Positions 39,576-48,756 of a stretch of DNA of 64,000 nt are shown piece after piece. Numbering within the stretch: the first letter of the stretch is position 1; every line of letters begins with the position of its first letter. The stretch covers positions 62,001 to 126,000 of the forward strand of contig NZ_JAFCLP010000020.1 in assembly GCF_018129405.1 (NCBI RefSeq). Direction: 5' to 3'. Position numbers and translations under genes: made by a program. Source of the stretch: Bradyrhizobium iriomotense (GTDB taxonomy: Bacteria; Pseudomonadota; Alphaproteobacteria; Rhizobiales; Xanthobacteraceae). A model generated the notes under the pieces. That model saw only the letters and a list, made by a program, of their open reading frames with translations, was not told the DNA's origin and did no database searches.

Positions 39576-40268
39576 TCAGCCGAGGATGGTGCCCGGCTCG
39601 ACCTTCACGCCGGGGCCCATCGTCGAGGACACCGCAACGCGCTGGATGTAGGTGCCCTTGGAACCGGCCGGCTTCGCCTTGGCGACGGCGTCAGCGAGAG
39701 CCTTGATGTTCTCGACCAGCTTCTCCTCGGAGAAGGAAGCCTTGCCGACGCCGGCCTGCAGGATGCCGGCCTTCTCGACGCGGAACTCGACCGAGCCGCC
39801 CTTGGCACCCTTCACCGCACCGGTGACGTCCATGGTCACGGTGCCGATCTTCGGGTTCGGCATCAGGCCGCGCGGGCCGAGCACCTTACCGAGGCGGCCG
39901 ACCAGCGGCATCATGTCGGGGGTGGCGATGCAGCGGTCGAAATCGATCGAGCCGTTCTGCACCTTCTCGACCAGGTCCTCGGCGCCGACGACGTCGGCAC
40001 CGGCGGCCTTGGCCTCGTCGGCCTTGGCGCCGCGGGCGAACACGCCGACGCGGAGCGTACGGCCGGTGCCGTTCGGCAGGGTCACGACGCCGCGGACCAT
40101 CTGGTCGGCGTGACGCGGATCGACGCCGAGATTGATCGCGACCTCGATGGTCTCGTCGAACTTCGCTTTCGCGCGCTCCTTGACCATCTTGATGGCGTCC
40201 GCGAGCGGGTAAAGCTTTTCGCGGTCAATGCCTTCGCGGGCTTTGTTCAAACGCTTTCCGATTGCCAT
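39576..40268 (-). CDS. rplA: 50S ribosomal protein L1
   Basis: The L1 stalk protein that helps release deacylated tRNA; in many bacteria it represses its own rplKA mRNA. 230 residues. [21 protein letters not shown] and [18 protein letters not shown] are the classic motifs. It lies 6 bp after rplK. Confidence 0.98.
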   Translation of the reverse strand: MAIGKRLNKAREGIDREKLYPLADAIKMVKERAKAKFDETIEVAINLGVDPRHADQMVRGVVTLPNGTGRTLRVGVFARGAKADEAKAAGADVVGAEDLVEKVQNGSIDFDRCIATPDMMPLVGRLGKVLGPRGLMPNPKIGTVTMDVTGAVKGAKGGSVEFRVEKAGILQAGVGKASFSEEKLVENIKALADAVAKAKPAGSKGTYIQRVAVSSTMGPGVKVEPGTILG

Positions 40269-40274
40269 GGCCGC

Positions 40275-40703
40275 TTACCCCGCAACTTCCAGACCCATCG
40301 AACGGGCGGAGCCCTCGACCATCTTCATGGCCGATTCGATGGTGTCGCAATTCAAGTCCTTCATCTTCTTCTCGGCGATCTCGCGCACCTGCGCCTTGGT
40401 CACCTTGCCGGCCTTGTCACGGCCCGGCGCCTTCGAGCCGGACTGGATTTTTGCAGCCTGCTTGAGGAAGTAGGACATCGGCGGCGTCTTCATCTCGAAG
40501 GTGAAGGAACGGTCCGCATAGATGGTGATGATCACCGGGATCGGGGTGTTCTTCTCTTCCTTCTGGGTCTGGGCGTTGAACGCCTTGCAGAACTCCATGA
40601 TGTTGAGACCGCGCTGACCGAGCGCGGGACCGATCGGGGGCGAAGGATTCGCCGCACCGGCCGGGACCTGAAGCTTCAGGTATCCGGTCACTTTCTTTGC
40701 CAT
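40275..40703 (-). CDS. rplK: 50S ribosomal protein L11
   Basis: Part of the GTPase-associated centre, the thiostrepton target and the trigger for RelA activation, 142 residues. [38 protein letters not shown] is the hallmark N-terminus, with the Pro pair intact. Preceded by a 134-bp leader with a stem-loop near nusG. Confidence 0.98.
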   Translation of the reverse strand: MAKKVTGYLKLQVPAGAANPSPPIGPALGQRGLNIMEFCKAFNAQTQKEEKNTPIPVIITIYADRSFTFEMKTPPMSYFLKQAAKIQSGSKAPGRDKAGKVTKAQVREIAEKKMKDLNCDTIESAMKMVEGSARSMGLEVAG

Positions 40704-40804
40704 GTATCACTCCTGTTGTGCCGGCAGTCGCCGGCGGTTTCAGGTTCGTGGTCGGGACCGATGTGCGGCTGGCAACCGCCCTCGTCCTCCCACGGCCTCT
40801 TGTC

Positions 40805-40828
40805 GCGTGAGGCCCAAAAGCCTCACGC
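40805..40828 (-). terminator. Attenuator-like hairpin between nusG and rplK
   Basis: A 9-bp stem GCGTGAGGC/GCCTCACGC with a 6-nt loop, ten nt after the nusG stop on the minus strand. No T-run. It marks the start of the rplK leader, where L1 repression is expected in other bacteria. Confidence 0.5.
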
Positions 40829-40837
40829 CTCGTCCGG

Positions 40838-41392
40838 TCAGACCTTCTCGACCTGACCGAATTCCAGCTCGACCGGCGTGGCGCGACCGAAGATCGACAC
40901 CGCGACCTTCACGCGCGAGCGCGCCTCGTCGATTTCCTCGACCACACCCGAGAACGAGGCGAACGGGCCGTCGGCCACGCGCACGTTCTCGCCGATCTCG
41001 AACGACACCGACGCCTTCGGCCGCTCCACGCCCTCCTGCACCTGGTGCAGGATGCGCATGGCCTCGGCTTCCGAAATCGGCATCGGCTTGTTTTCCGCGC
41101 CGAGGAAGCCCGTCACCTTCGGCGTGTTCTTGATCAGATGAAACGCCTCGTCGGTCAGCTTCATCTTCACCAGCACGTAGCCCGGGAAGAACTTGCGCTC
41201 GGCGTCGATCTTGCGGCCGCGGCGCACTTCCGTGACTTTCTCGGTCGGAACCAGCACCAGCTCGAACAGCTCCTCGAGCCCGCGCTGCTTGGCCTGCTCA
41301 CGGATCGATTCGGCGACCTTCTTCTCGAAGTTCGAATAGGCGTGGACGATGTACCAGCGCTTGTCGGACACTTGAGCGGTTGCTGTAGCCAT
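40838..41392 (-). CDS. nusG: Transcription elongation/antitermination factor NusG
   Basis: NusG binds RNA polymerase and links it to Rho or the ribosome, 184 residues. The NGN domain starts KRWYIVHAYSNFEKKV and includes FPGYVLVKM; the KOW motif is VRVADGPFASFSGVVEEID. Its ATG shares one base with the secE stop codon. Confidence 0.97.
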   Translation of the reverse strand: MATATAQVSDKRWYIVHAYSNFEKKVAESIREQAKQRGLEELFELVLVPTEKVTEVRRGRKIDAERKFFPGYVLVKMKLTDEAFHLIKNTPKVTGFLGAENKPMPISEAEAMRILHQVQEGVERPKASVSFEIGENVRVADGPFASFSGVVEEIDEARSRVKVAVSIFGRATPVELEFGQVEKV

Positions 41393-41583
41393 CAGTGAAT
41401 GCCCAAAAGGAAAGTGATGAGGACACGGATAATCTGGTCGGCGGCGAAGAAGAAGACCGACGCCACGGCGACCATGACGAACACCATGATGGTGGTGATC
41501 GTCGTCTCACGACGGGTCGGCCAGGTGACCTTGGCGGTCTCCGAGCGCACTTCCTGCAAGAACTTGAACGGGCTGACTGCCAT
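41392..41583 (-). CDS. secE: Preprotein translocase subunit SecE
   Basis: A 63-residue single-span subunit of the SecYEG translocon. The start MAVSPFKFLQEVRSETAKVTWPTRRET is chosen; it gives the short alphaproteobacterial SecE with the conserved EVRSETAKVTWPTR amphipathic segment and one transmembrane helix (about 33-58). It overlaps nusG by one base. Confidence 0.95.
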   Translation of the reverse strand: MAVSPFKFLQEVRSETAKVTWPTRRETTITTIMVFVMVAVASVFFFAADQIIRVLITFLLGIH

Positions 41584-41914
41584 CGTTTGAGGTCCAGCGT
41601 CCGTCGACAGACGCATATGAATTTCAGGGATCCGAACAGCCGCCGTTGGCCCAGCCCTCTGTCTCGAAGGATGAGCCGGGAACCGGGCTCGATTGTTCGG
41701 GGATTTCAAAGCCGCGCCGGAGATCCGCGTCTAACGGGCCGGCTGCGAGTGCGGGGTATCTACTGCGGATGGGACCAAAGGTCAAGATATAGAGGGCTCG
41801 TGCGGGCAAGCCGCCCTCCCCCGGACGACCATGCAGAGACCATGTGGATCAAGGACTTATCCACCGCCCGCAAGGCGCCATCCCGGGGAGGTCTTCAGCC
41901 CCCCGCCGGCCCCG
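41584..41914. other. secE upstream region
   Basis: A 331-bp spacer between secE and the methyltransferase gene, both on the minus strand. It contains the promoter at 41757-41785. No tRNA-Trp or tuf gene is present, unlike many bacteria where they precede secE. Confidence 0.6.
41757..41785 (-). promoter_or_regulatory. Strong promoter candidate for secE-nusG-rplKA
   Basis: On the minus strand TTGACC, 17 bp, TAGATA: close to the sigma-70 consensus with ideal spacing, about 170 bp upstream of the secE start codon. It is the best promoter match seen in the window. Confidence 0.65.
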
Positions 41915-43186
41915 TCAGTCGGCCCGGTCCACCATGGAAACACCCGGCAGCGGCACCACGAACTTTCCGCCCTCGGCGAAATAGCGGGCGTGCTTGGCCC
42001 GGATCGGGTCGACATAGCGCCAGGCGAAGACGACGACGAAGGCCGGCTTGCGCTCGTAGAGCGCTGCGGGCGGCAGGATCGGGATATCGTAACCCGGGCC
42101 GGCCATCACATTCGCCTTCTTGGGATCGTCGTCCACCAGGAAGTCGATCTTGTTCTCCAGGCCGAACTGCGGCAGCAGCGTCGTGGTGCCCACGGACACA
42201 CCGTAGCCGGCAACCAGTTGACCCCGCGCATGGGCAGCATCGGCCATCGCGACCAGTTCGTCACGGATGGCGGCGATCCTCTTCACATAGGGCGCATAAT
42301 AGGCCGGCTGATCGACACCGAGCCGCTCTTCCTCGGCAACGAACCGCGCGACTTCCGCCGACGGCTCCTTGGCGCCGCCGGCGCGCTGCACGGTCACGCG
42401 AATCGAGCCGCCCTTGGTCCAGATGTGCTGAACATCGATCAGCTCCATGCCGAGTCGGGCAAAGAAACGGATCAGCGGCTTGATGTTAAAATACGACAGA
42501 TGCTCGTGATAGACGGTATCGAGAAGGTTCTTCTCGGTCACGTCGACGCCATACTGCGTTTCGAACACGAACAATCCGTCCGGCGCCAGCACGTCGCGAA
42601 CCCCGATCACCAGCGGATCGAGATTGTCGACATTGGCGATCATGTTGTTGGCGATCACGACGCTGGCCGCACCATGGCTCTGAAGGATGCGGCGACCGAT
42701 CACGTCGGTGAAGAAATCGCCGATGGTCTCGATCCCCGCTTCCGTCGCGCGCCGCGCGATGTCGACGGCGGGATCGACGCCCAGCACCCGCATGCCTCGC
42801 TCCTTGAAGAAGCCGAGCAGCGATCCGTCATTGCTGCCGAGCTCGACGACCAGCGAGCCCGGCGCGATCCCAAAGCGGCTGACGACGTCGTTGGCATAAC
42901 CGGCGAAATGCTCTCGCAGGCCGAGCGAGAGCGAGGTGGTGTAGACATAGTTGCGGTACTGCACCTCCGGATTGCCGACGTGGAGGATCTGGAGGTGGCC
43001 GCAATCCCTGCACAGGTGCAGCGCCATCGGCACCGCGGCCCGGAAGACGGGATCGTCGACGCTGGCGTTCGGCACCTGGAAGTTGGGCGTGCCGATTGGC
43101 ATGCCGGCCATCGGAACGACCAGCTCTTGCTTGTCCGAATGACAGAGGCGGCAGGTATGACGGACGTAGAACAGGTTTTGCATCAT
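41915..43186 (-). CDS. C-methyltransferase-type SAM-dependent methyltransferase
   Basis: A 423-residue three-domain methyltransferase similar to sugar C-methyltransferases (TylCIII/NovU type). An N-terminal zinc-finger-like module has CRLCH and CRDCGH. The central SAM fold carries VVELGSNDGSLLGFF, and the C-terminal putative binding domain includes GYGVSVGTTTLLPQFG. Start at MMQNLFYVRHTC; an ATG seven codons upstream is possible, and neither has a clear ribosome-binding site. It is the distal gene of the minus arm of the carbohydrate locus and a distant paralogue of the gene at 60931. Confidence 0.85.
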   Translation of the reverse strand: MMQNLFYVRHTCRLCHSDKQELVVPMAGMPIGTPNFQVPNASVDDPVFRAAVPMALHLCRDCGHLQILHVGNPEVQYRNYVYTTSLSLGLREHFAGYANDVVSRFGIAPGSLVVELGSNDGSLLGFFKERGMRVLGVDPAVDIARRATEAGIETIGDFFTDVIGRRILQSHGAASVVIANNMIANVDNLDPLVIGVRDVLAPDGLFVFETQYGVDVTEKNLLDTVYHEHLSYFNIKPLIRFFARLGMELIDVQHIWTKGGSIRVTVQRAGGAKEPSAEVARFVAEEERLGVDQPAYYAPYVKRIAAIRDELVAMADAAHARGQLVAGYGVSVGTTTLLPQFGLENKIDFLVDDDPKKANVMAGPGYDIPILPPAALYERKPAFVVVFAWRYVDPIRAKHARYFAEGGKFVVPLPGVSMVDRAD

Positions 43187-43268
43187 AGAACCGGAAAACG
43201 GAGACATGCGAGCGAGCGGGACGACCCCGCCCTGTGAAGATCAGATCGACGGTAATGGTTCAAGAGAG

Positions 43269-44291
43269 TCAAGGGTGGCTCGAGACCTCCCTGGCCTCCG
43301 CCAGCCCGTAGTCCGGCGGTTCTTCGGCAGCCTGCGCTGCCCTGTCGGCTGAATACGAACCACGTTCCGGACTTGCCAGCCAGATCACTCCGCCCGCCAG
43401 ACCGACGATCACACTGACCGCCCCCAGCAGCAGCGAAACCGACAGCGCTTCCTCGGAAGGAACGCCGGCCAAACCGAGACAGGCGACCATTGCGCCCTCG
43501 CGAACGCCCCAGCCGCTGATCGAGATCGGAACCGCCGTCAGCAGGACCACCGGTGGAATCAGGATGGCGGCGTCCACCACCGAGAGCTGCGCTCCCACGC
43601 CGCGCGCCAAGGCATAGCACGCCGCCGCCGTCACGAGATGGATGAAGAGCGCCGACCCGAACAGCAAACCGCGGTGCTCGGATTGCAGCAGAAGAAATCT
43701 GACCAACGTTCCGAACCGGACGAAGCTTGCGATGGCGGGAAGCGCGATGAGACGCTTCGGCAGACGATCGAGCGTCAACAGGACCACGGTACCGGCGACG
43801 CCCGCCAGCGTCAGCCCGCCGATCGCCAGAATCGCGGCCTCGTTGGACACGCGCGACATCAGGAACGGCAATCCCGCCACCATCAGCACGATCAGCCCGA
43901 TCAACGCCGTGAAGCGGTCTGCGGCAACGCCCTTGACCGCTTCCGGCCACTGCACGCCACGCTGGCGCAGCAGCCACATCCGAACCGCGTCGCCGCCCAC
44001 CGACGACGGCAGCACCTGGTTGAACCAGAGGCTGATCATCAGAATCCGCCAGCCAGCGAGCCAGTCCAGCGACACGCCGAGCGCGCGCATGATCAGCTCC
44101 CACCGGCCGTTGAGCGCGAAGGTCTGAAAGAAGATCAGTGCCAGCGCGAGAACGAACAGGAAGGGATCGACGGAGACGAGATGGGTGCGCAATCGGTGCA
44201 GGTCGAGACCGCGTGCAATGTAGATCAGCACGGCGATCGACAGCAGCAGCTTCACCGAGAACAGAGCCGCCTGCTTGAACCGCGCCTGCAT
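43269..44291 (-). CDS. Flippase-like / LPG synthase transmembrane-domain protein
   Basis: A 340-residue integral membrane protein with about eight helices of the lysylphosphatidylglycerol synthase TM/AglD family (UPF0104). Family motifs are present: NQVLPSSVGGDAVRMWLLRQRGVQW (about 95-120) and VPISISGWGVREGAMVACLGLAG near 255-278. In glycan loci such proteins are thought to move or modify lipid-linked sugars; this is an inference. A paralogue lies at 56920. It is cotranscribed with the isomerase 12 bp upstream. Confidence 0.85.
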   Translation of the reverse strand: MQARFKQAALFSVKLLLSIAVLIYIARGLDLHRLRTHLVSVDPFLFVLALALIFFQTFALNGRWELIMRALGVSLDWLAGWRILMISLWFNQVLPSSVGGDAVRMWLLRQRGVQWPEAVKGVAADRFTALIGLIVLMVAGLPFLMSRVSNEAAILAIGGLTLAGVAGTVVLLTLDRLPKRLIALPAIASFVRFGTLVRFLLLQSEHRGLLFGSALFIHLVTAAACYALARGVGAQLSVVDAAILIPPVVLLTAVPISISGWGVREGAMVACLGLAGVPSEEALSVSLLLGAVSVIVGLAGGVIWLASPERGSYSADRAAQAAEEPPDYGLAEAREVSSHP

Positions 44292-44303
44292 CGGATGCCC
44301 GCC

Positions 44304-44915
44304 TCAGGATGCCGGATATTCCGCGCGACCGATGACGAGGTCGATCGCGGCCATCATCCAGAACTGGTGCGTGGTCTCGACAATGTTGTAGCTGCGGCTG
44401 TCCACCCAGAAATTGACGTCGCCGAGATTGCGCAGCGGATTATCCGCATTCATGCCCGACAGCGTGATCACGCCGAGCTTCATCGTGCGCGCCTGCGCAA
44501 CCGCATTCAGGATGTTCTTCGAGCGCCCCGACGAACTGATCGCAACGAGGCAGTCGCCGGCGCGGGCGCTCAGCCGCACGGCGTGTGCGATCCAGTCCTC
44601 GAAACCGAAGTCGTTGGCAAGGCACGACATCATGCTTGCATCGCTGAAACACAGCGCAGGCACCGATGCGTTCTTTGCCAGGTCGATCGCCAGATGCGAG
44701 GCGATGCCGGCCGAACCGCCATTACCGATGAAGATGACGCGACCGCCCTGCTCGCGCGTGCGCAACCAGACCGTACGAGTGGCGGAGATGCTGGCAAAAA
44801 TGCCGTCGTCAATCGCCGTCGCGCGATGAAGGCGCCCCATGTAATCTTCGAGGAATGCCTTGTGATCGGGATCGAGAGACTCGGCGGGCATGGGCTGGCG
44901 GCTCGACTGCAACAT
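44304..44915 (-). CDS. SIS-domain phosphosugar isomerase (GmhA-like)
   Basis: A 203-residue cytoplasmic SIS protein resembling phosphoheptose isomerase, which converts sedoheptulose-7-phosphate to heptose-7-phosphate. The phosphate loops IFIGNGGSAGIASH (about 61-74) and ISSSGRSKNILNA (about 125-137) and the C-terminal EttHqfWM helix match GmhA. First gene of the minus arm, divergent from the epimerase gene. The exact substrate is inferred from family and neighbours. Confidence 0.85.
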   Translation of the reverse strand: MLQSSRQPMPAESLDPDHKAFLEDYMGRLHRATAIDDGIFASISATRTVWLRTREQGGRVIFIGNGGSAGIASHLAIDLAKNASVPALCFSDASMMSCLANDFGFEDWIAHAVRLSARAGDCLVAISSSGRSKNILNAVAQARTMKLGVITLSGMNADNPLRNLGDVNFWVDSRSYNIVETTHQFWMMAAIDLVIGRAEYPAS

Positions 44916-45052
44916 GTCGCCCTGATACCGGCTATTACTAGGGATTGCAAAGGTATAATACTTGCAAAGTTTGTGAGCGGCTGTTAGTCGGCTTGAAGGG
45001 TCTCACTCAGCATTGGCGACGCCCGCAGGGCATTCGCGCTACGGATGTTCCT
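44916..45052. promoter_or_regulatory. Divergent promoter region of the carbohydrate locus
   Basis: A 137-bp spacer. On the plus strand TATAAT lies at 44954-44959 with a weak -35 (GCTATT). On the minus strand TTGCAA, 17 bp, TATCAG fits the isomerase gene. The 8-bp direct repeats TTGCAAAG at 44945-44952 and 44962-44969 bracket TATAAT and could be regulator half-sites. Confidence 0.45.
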
Positions 45053-46078
45053 ATGAAATGCATCGTTACTGGCGGCGCCGGTTTCATCGGCAGTCACCTC
45101 GTTGATCGCCTCCTCGATGACGGCCATGAGGTGATTGCGCTCGACAATTTCGTCATCGGACGTTCTGAAAATCTGTCGTCGCACGCCGGTTCGAGCCGGC
45201 TGAAGATCGTCCGTGCCGACGTCACTGATCGCGAATCGATCAGCCCGTATTTCAACGGTATCGACTGGGTGTTCCACCTCGCGGCACTCGCCGACATCGT
45301 TCCCTCGATCGAATCGCCGATCCCGTATCACCGCGCCAATGTCGACGGCACGGTCAACGTTCTCGAGGCCGCGCGTCAGGCGGGGGTCAGCCGCTTCGTG
45401 TATGCGGCGTCGTCGTCCTGCTACGGCATCCCCGACGTCTATCCGACGCCGGAGAACGCAGAGATCCGGCCGATGTATCCCTACGCTCTCACCAAGAATC
45501 TCGGCGAGCAGTGCGTCATGCACTGGTGCCAGGTCTACAAGCTTCCGGCGGTGGCGCTCCGTCTGTTCAACGTGTTCGGGCCACGCCATCGCACCACGGG
45601 AACCTACGGCGCCGTGTTCGGCGTGTTCATGGCGCAGAAGCTTGCCGGCAAGCCGTTCACTGTGGTGGGCGACGGCGAGCAGACCCGCGACTTCACCTTC
45701 GTCAGCGATGTCGCGGATGCCTTCGTCACGGCAGCACGCTCCGACGTCTCGCACGAGATCTTCAACGTCGGCTCGGACAACACCTACAGCGTCAACCGGC
45801 TGGTCGAGCTGCTCGGCGGCGACAAGGTCCACATTCCCAAGCGTCCCGGCGAGCCCGACTGCACCTATGCCGACATCACCAAGATCAAGCGGGTCCTGAA
45901 ATGGACGCCGAAGGTGAAATTCGAGGACGGCGTCGCGACGATGCTGAAGTCCATGGACCAGTACAAGGACGCTCCCCTGTGGACGGTGGACAAGATCGCC
46001 GATGCCACCAAGGACTGGTTCAAATATCTCGGTGACGACAAGGATGCGGCGTCCGGCACGCCGAAGGCAAGCTATTGA
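45053..46078 (+). CDS. NAD-dependent epimerase/dehydratase (NDP-sugar)
   Basis: A 341-residue extended SDR. The Rossmann motif GGAGFIGS (7-14) and catalytic Tyr144-Lys148 (YALTK) with the AASSSCYG Ser cluster (118-125) are intact. The start MKCIVTGGAGF is chosen; earlier in-frame codons have no homology. It resembles UDP-hexose 4-epimerases and could equally be an NDP-heptose epimerase. First gene of the plus arm, 83 bp before the nucleotidyltransferase/kinase gene. Confidence 0.9.
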   Translation: MKCIVTGGAGFIGSHLVDRLLDDGHEVIALDNFVIGRSENLSSHAGSSRLKIVRADVTDRESISPYFNGIDWVFHLAALADIVPSIESPIPYHRANVDGTVNVLEAARQAGVSRFVYAASSSCYGIPDVYPTPENAEIRPMYPYALTKNLGEQCVMHWCQVYKLPAVALRLFNVFGPRHRTTGTYGAVFGVFMAQKLAGKPFTVVGDGEQTRDFTFVSDVADAFVTAARSDVSHEIFNVGSDNTYSVNRLVELLGGDKVHIPKRPGEPDCTYADITKIKRVLKWTPKVKFEDGVATMLKSMDQYKDAPLWTVDKIADATKDWFKYLGDDKDAASGTPKASY

Positions 46079-46122
46079 ACAGGTTCGCCGGATATCGTTG
46101 CCGCGAATCGATCAGTTTCGGA

Positions 46123-46144
46123 CCGGCCGGCTGATGCCGGCCGG
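46123..46144 (+). repeat. Perfect GC hairpin in epimerase-kinase spacer
   Basis: CCGGCCGGC, TGAT loop, GCCGGCCGG: a perfect 9-bp stem without a T-run, 17 nt before the next start codon. Probably an mRNA structure inside the operon. Confidence 0.5.
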
Positions 46145-46161
46145 CACTTTGGGTAATTAAC

Positions 46162-47727
46162 ATGGGTCATACACCGACAGACAAGCCCGCCGTCCATCCG
46201 GCACCGCACGAGAAGATCAAGACGCTCGAGGAGCTGGGAGCGATCGCGCGCGCCGCACAGGCCGAGGGCCGCACCGTTGCGCTCTGCCACGGCGTATTCG
46301 ATCTCGTGCATCTCGGTCACGTCCGGCACATCCTGGCGGCGCGCAACGAGGCCGACGTGGTGATCGTGACCATCACCGCCGACCGTTTCGTCAACAAGGG
46401 CCCGGGACGACCGATCTTTCCTGAGAACATGCGCGCCGAGATGCTGGCCGCACTCGGCACGGTCGACTGGGTCGCCATCAACCGGACCTCCAGCGCCGAG
46501 CCGGTCCTCGACACCGTACGCCCCGACATCTACGTGAAGGGCTCGGACTACGAAAATCCCGAGGATGATGTCACCGGCAAGATCGCCACCGAGCGCGAGG
46601 CCGTCGAGCGCCATGGCGGGCGCATCGTCTTCACGCGCGACGTGACCTTCAGCTCGTCGTCGCTGCTGAACCGCTATTTCGACATCTACGATCCCCCTCT
46701 GCGCGACTACCTCCAGAAGGTGCGCGAAGGCGGCGGCGCCGAACGCCTGCTGAAGCTGATCGACAAGATCCAGGACATGCACGTCGTGCTGGTCGGAGAC
46801 ACGATCATCGACGAGTACCAGTACGTCACGGCGCTCGGAAAGGCCTCGAAGGAGAACATCGTCGCGACCCTGTTCAAGAACCGGGAGCAGTTCGCAGGCG
46901 GCGTGATCGCCGCGGCGAACCACGTCGCGAGCTTCTGCAAGTCGGTCGAGATCGTCACGACGCTCGGCGGCGACGACTATCCCGAAGAATTCCTTCGCGC
47001 GCATATCCGCCAGAACGTCAAGCTGACGCCGATCCGCGTCGAAAACCGCCCCACCACCCGCAAGCTCCGCTACGTCGAGCTCGGCTACCTGCACAAGTTG
47101 TTCGAGGTCTACACCATGAACGACACGCCGGTCAGCGAGCCCCAGCGGCAGGAGATCGACCGGGTCACCGCGGAGCGCGTGCGCGGCGCGGACGTGGTCA
47201 TCGTCACCGATTTCGGCCACGGCATGATCGCGTCCAGCACGATCGACACGCTGATCGCGAACTCCAAGTTCCTGGCGATCAACGCCCAGAGCAACAGCGG
47301 AAACCACGGCTACAATCTGATCACGAAGTATCCGCGGGCCGATTACATCTGCATCGACGCACCGGAAGCGCGCCTGGCCGCCACCGACAAGTTCAGCGAC
47401 ATCGCATCGGTGATCGAGGACGGCCTGCACGGCAAGATCGACTGCGACAACATGATCATCACGCATGGCTCCTTCGGCTGCTACCCCTTCTCGTCGAAGA
47501 CCGGCGTCGCACGCGTTCCCGCCTTCACCAAGACCGTCGTCGACACCGTCGGCGCGGGCGATGCGTTCCTGACGATTACGGCGCCGCTGGTTGCCGCCGG
47601 CGGCAATATCGAGGACGTCGCCTTCATCGGCAATGCGGCCGGCGCAATCAAGGTCGGTATCGTCGGGCACCGCAGCTCGGTCGAGAAGGCGCCGCTGGTC
47701 AAGTTCGTCACCGCGTTGTTGAAGTAG
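46162..47727 (+). CDS. Bifunctional nucleotidyltransferase / PfkB sugar kinase, HldE-like with reversed domains
   Basis: A 521-residue protein joining the two activities of heptose activation. Residues 35-175 are a cytidylyltransferase-type domain with FDLVHLGH (46-53) and VKGSDY (125-130). Residues 205-520 are a PfkB kinase with DTIIDEY (213-219), the GGVIAAANH (246-254) helix and DTVGAGDAF (461-469). E. coli HldE has the kinase first and the transferase last, so the order here is inverted. Together with the GmhA-like isomerase and HAD protein it could make an NDP-heptose; the true sugar and nucleotide are not known. Confidence 0.85.
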   Translation: MGHTPTDKPAVHPAPHEKIKTLEELGAIARAAQAEGRTVALCHGVFDLVHLGHVRHILAARNEADVVIVTITADRFVNKGPGRPIFPENMRAEMLAALGTVDWVAINRTSSAEPVLDTVRPDIYVKGSDYENPEDDVTGKIATEREAVERHGGRIVFTRDVTFSSSSLLNRYFDIYDPPLRDYLQKVREGGGAERLLKLIDKIQDMHVVLVGDTIIDEYQYVTALGKASKENIVATLFKNREQFAGGVIAAANHVASFCKSVEIVTTLGGDDYPEEFLRAHIRQNVKLTPIRVENRPTTRKLRYVELGYLHKLFEVYTMNDTPVSEPQRQEIDRVTAERVRGADVVIVTDFGHGMIASSTIDTLIANSKFLAINAQSNSGNHGYNLITKYPRADYICIDAPEARLAATDKFSDIASVIEDGLHGKIDCDNMIITHGSFGCYPFSSKTGVARVPAFTKTVVDTVGAGDAFLTITAPLVAAGGNIEDVAFIGNAAGAIKVGIVGHRSSVEKAPLVKFVTALLK

Positions 47728-47754
47728 CGCGAACGAGAAATCTGGAGAACGACA

Positions 47755-48756
47755 GTGATTGATCAGAAATGGAACGTGATGGTCACCGGTGGTGCCGGCT
47801 ACGTCGGCAGCGTGCTGGTTCCCCAGTTGCTGGCGGCGGGCCACAAGGTCACCGTGCTCGACCTGTTCATGTATGGCGAAGACGTCTTCAACGCCGTCCG
47901 CACCAATCCGAACCTGCGCCTGATCAAGGGCGACATTCGCGATGAGGCCGCGATCAACGAGGCCCTGCGCGGCAACAATGCGGTGATCCACCTCGCCTGT
48001 ATTTCCAACGACCCCTCGTTCGAGCTCGACCCGGCGCTCGGCAAGTCCATCAACTACGACTGCTTCCGGCCGATGGTGCGCGCGGCGAAGAAGGCCGGCG
48101 TCAAGCGTTTCATCTATGCGTCCTCCTCCAGCGTCTACGGCATCAAGGACGAAGCCGAGGTGACCGAGGACCTGTCCTGCGAACCGCTCACGGACTATTC
48201 CAAGTTCAAGGCGATGTGCGAGACCGACCTCGCCGACGAAGCCGCGTCCGGGTTCGTCACCTGCACCGTTCGCCCCGCCACCGTCTGCGGCTACGCACCG
48301 CGGCAGCGGCTCGACGTCGTCGTCAACATCCTGACCAACCTTGCGGTCAACACCGGCCGCATCCGCGTGTTCGGCGGAACGCAGCGCCGGCCCAACCTGC
48401 ATATCCAGGACATGTCGGCGGCCTATCTGTTCCTGCTTCAGCAGGACGACGCGAAGATCGACGGCAAGACCTACAATATCGGCTACGAGAACCACTCGCT
48501 GATGAAGATCGCCGACATCGTCAAGTCGGTGGTCGGCAACAACGTCGACATCGCGGTCGAGCCGACCGACGATCTGCGCTCGTATCACGTCTCTTCTGAG
48601 AAGATCCGCCGCGAGCTCGGATTTGCACCGACGCACACGATCGAGCAGGCCGTGTCGGGTCTGGTGGACGCCTTCAAGACCGGCCGTCTGCCGAACTCGC
48701 TCAACGACCCCAGGTACTTCAACATCAAGATGATGCAGAACATCAGCCTGAAGTGA
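47755..48756 (+). CDS. NAD-dependent epimerase/dehydratase, second copy
   Basis: A 333-residue extended SDR. GTG start with GGAG about 7 nt upstream. TGGAGYVGS (11-19), the YASSSSVYG cluster (121-129) and Tyr148-Lys152 are present. It differs from the first epimerase in the substrate-binding half (for example GGTQRRPNLHIQD), so a different step is likely. The stop overlaps the next start (GTGA). Confidence 0.9.
   Translation: MIDQKWNVMVTGGAGYVGSVLVPQLLAAGHKVTVLDLFMYGEDVFNAVRTNPNLRLIKGDIRDEAAINEALRGNNAVIHLACISNDPSFELDPALGKSINYDCFRPMVRAAKKAGVKRFIYASSSSVYGIKDEAEVTEDLSCEPLTDYSKFKAMCETDLADEAASGFVTCTVRPATVCGYAPRQRLDVVVNILTNLAVNTGRIRVFGGTQRRPNLHIQDMSAAYLFLLQQDDAKIDGKTYNIGYENHSLMKIADIVKSVVGNNVDIAVEPTDDLRSYHVSSEKIRRELGFAPTHTIEQAVSGLVDAFKTGRLPNSLNDPRYFNIKMMQNISLK

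Noticed and set aside
41584-41914. A possible tRNA-Trp gene upstream of secE, where many bacteria have one
   Set aside because: No cloverleaf-like sequence or conserved tRNA boxes were seen on either strand.
46072-48636. A minus-strand frame of 854 codons opposite the epimerase and kinase genes
   Set aside because: It is antisense to three well-supported enzymes, with low-complexity Asp/Val/Arg composition.
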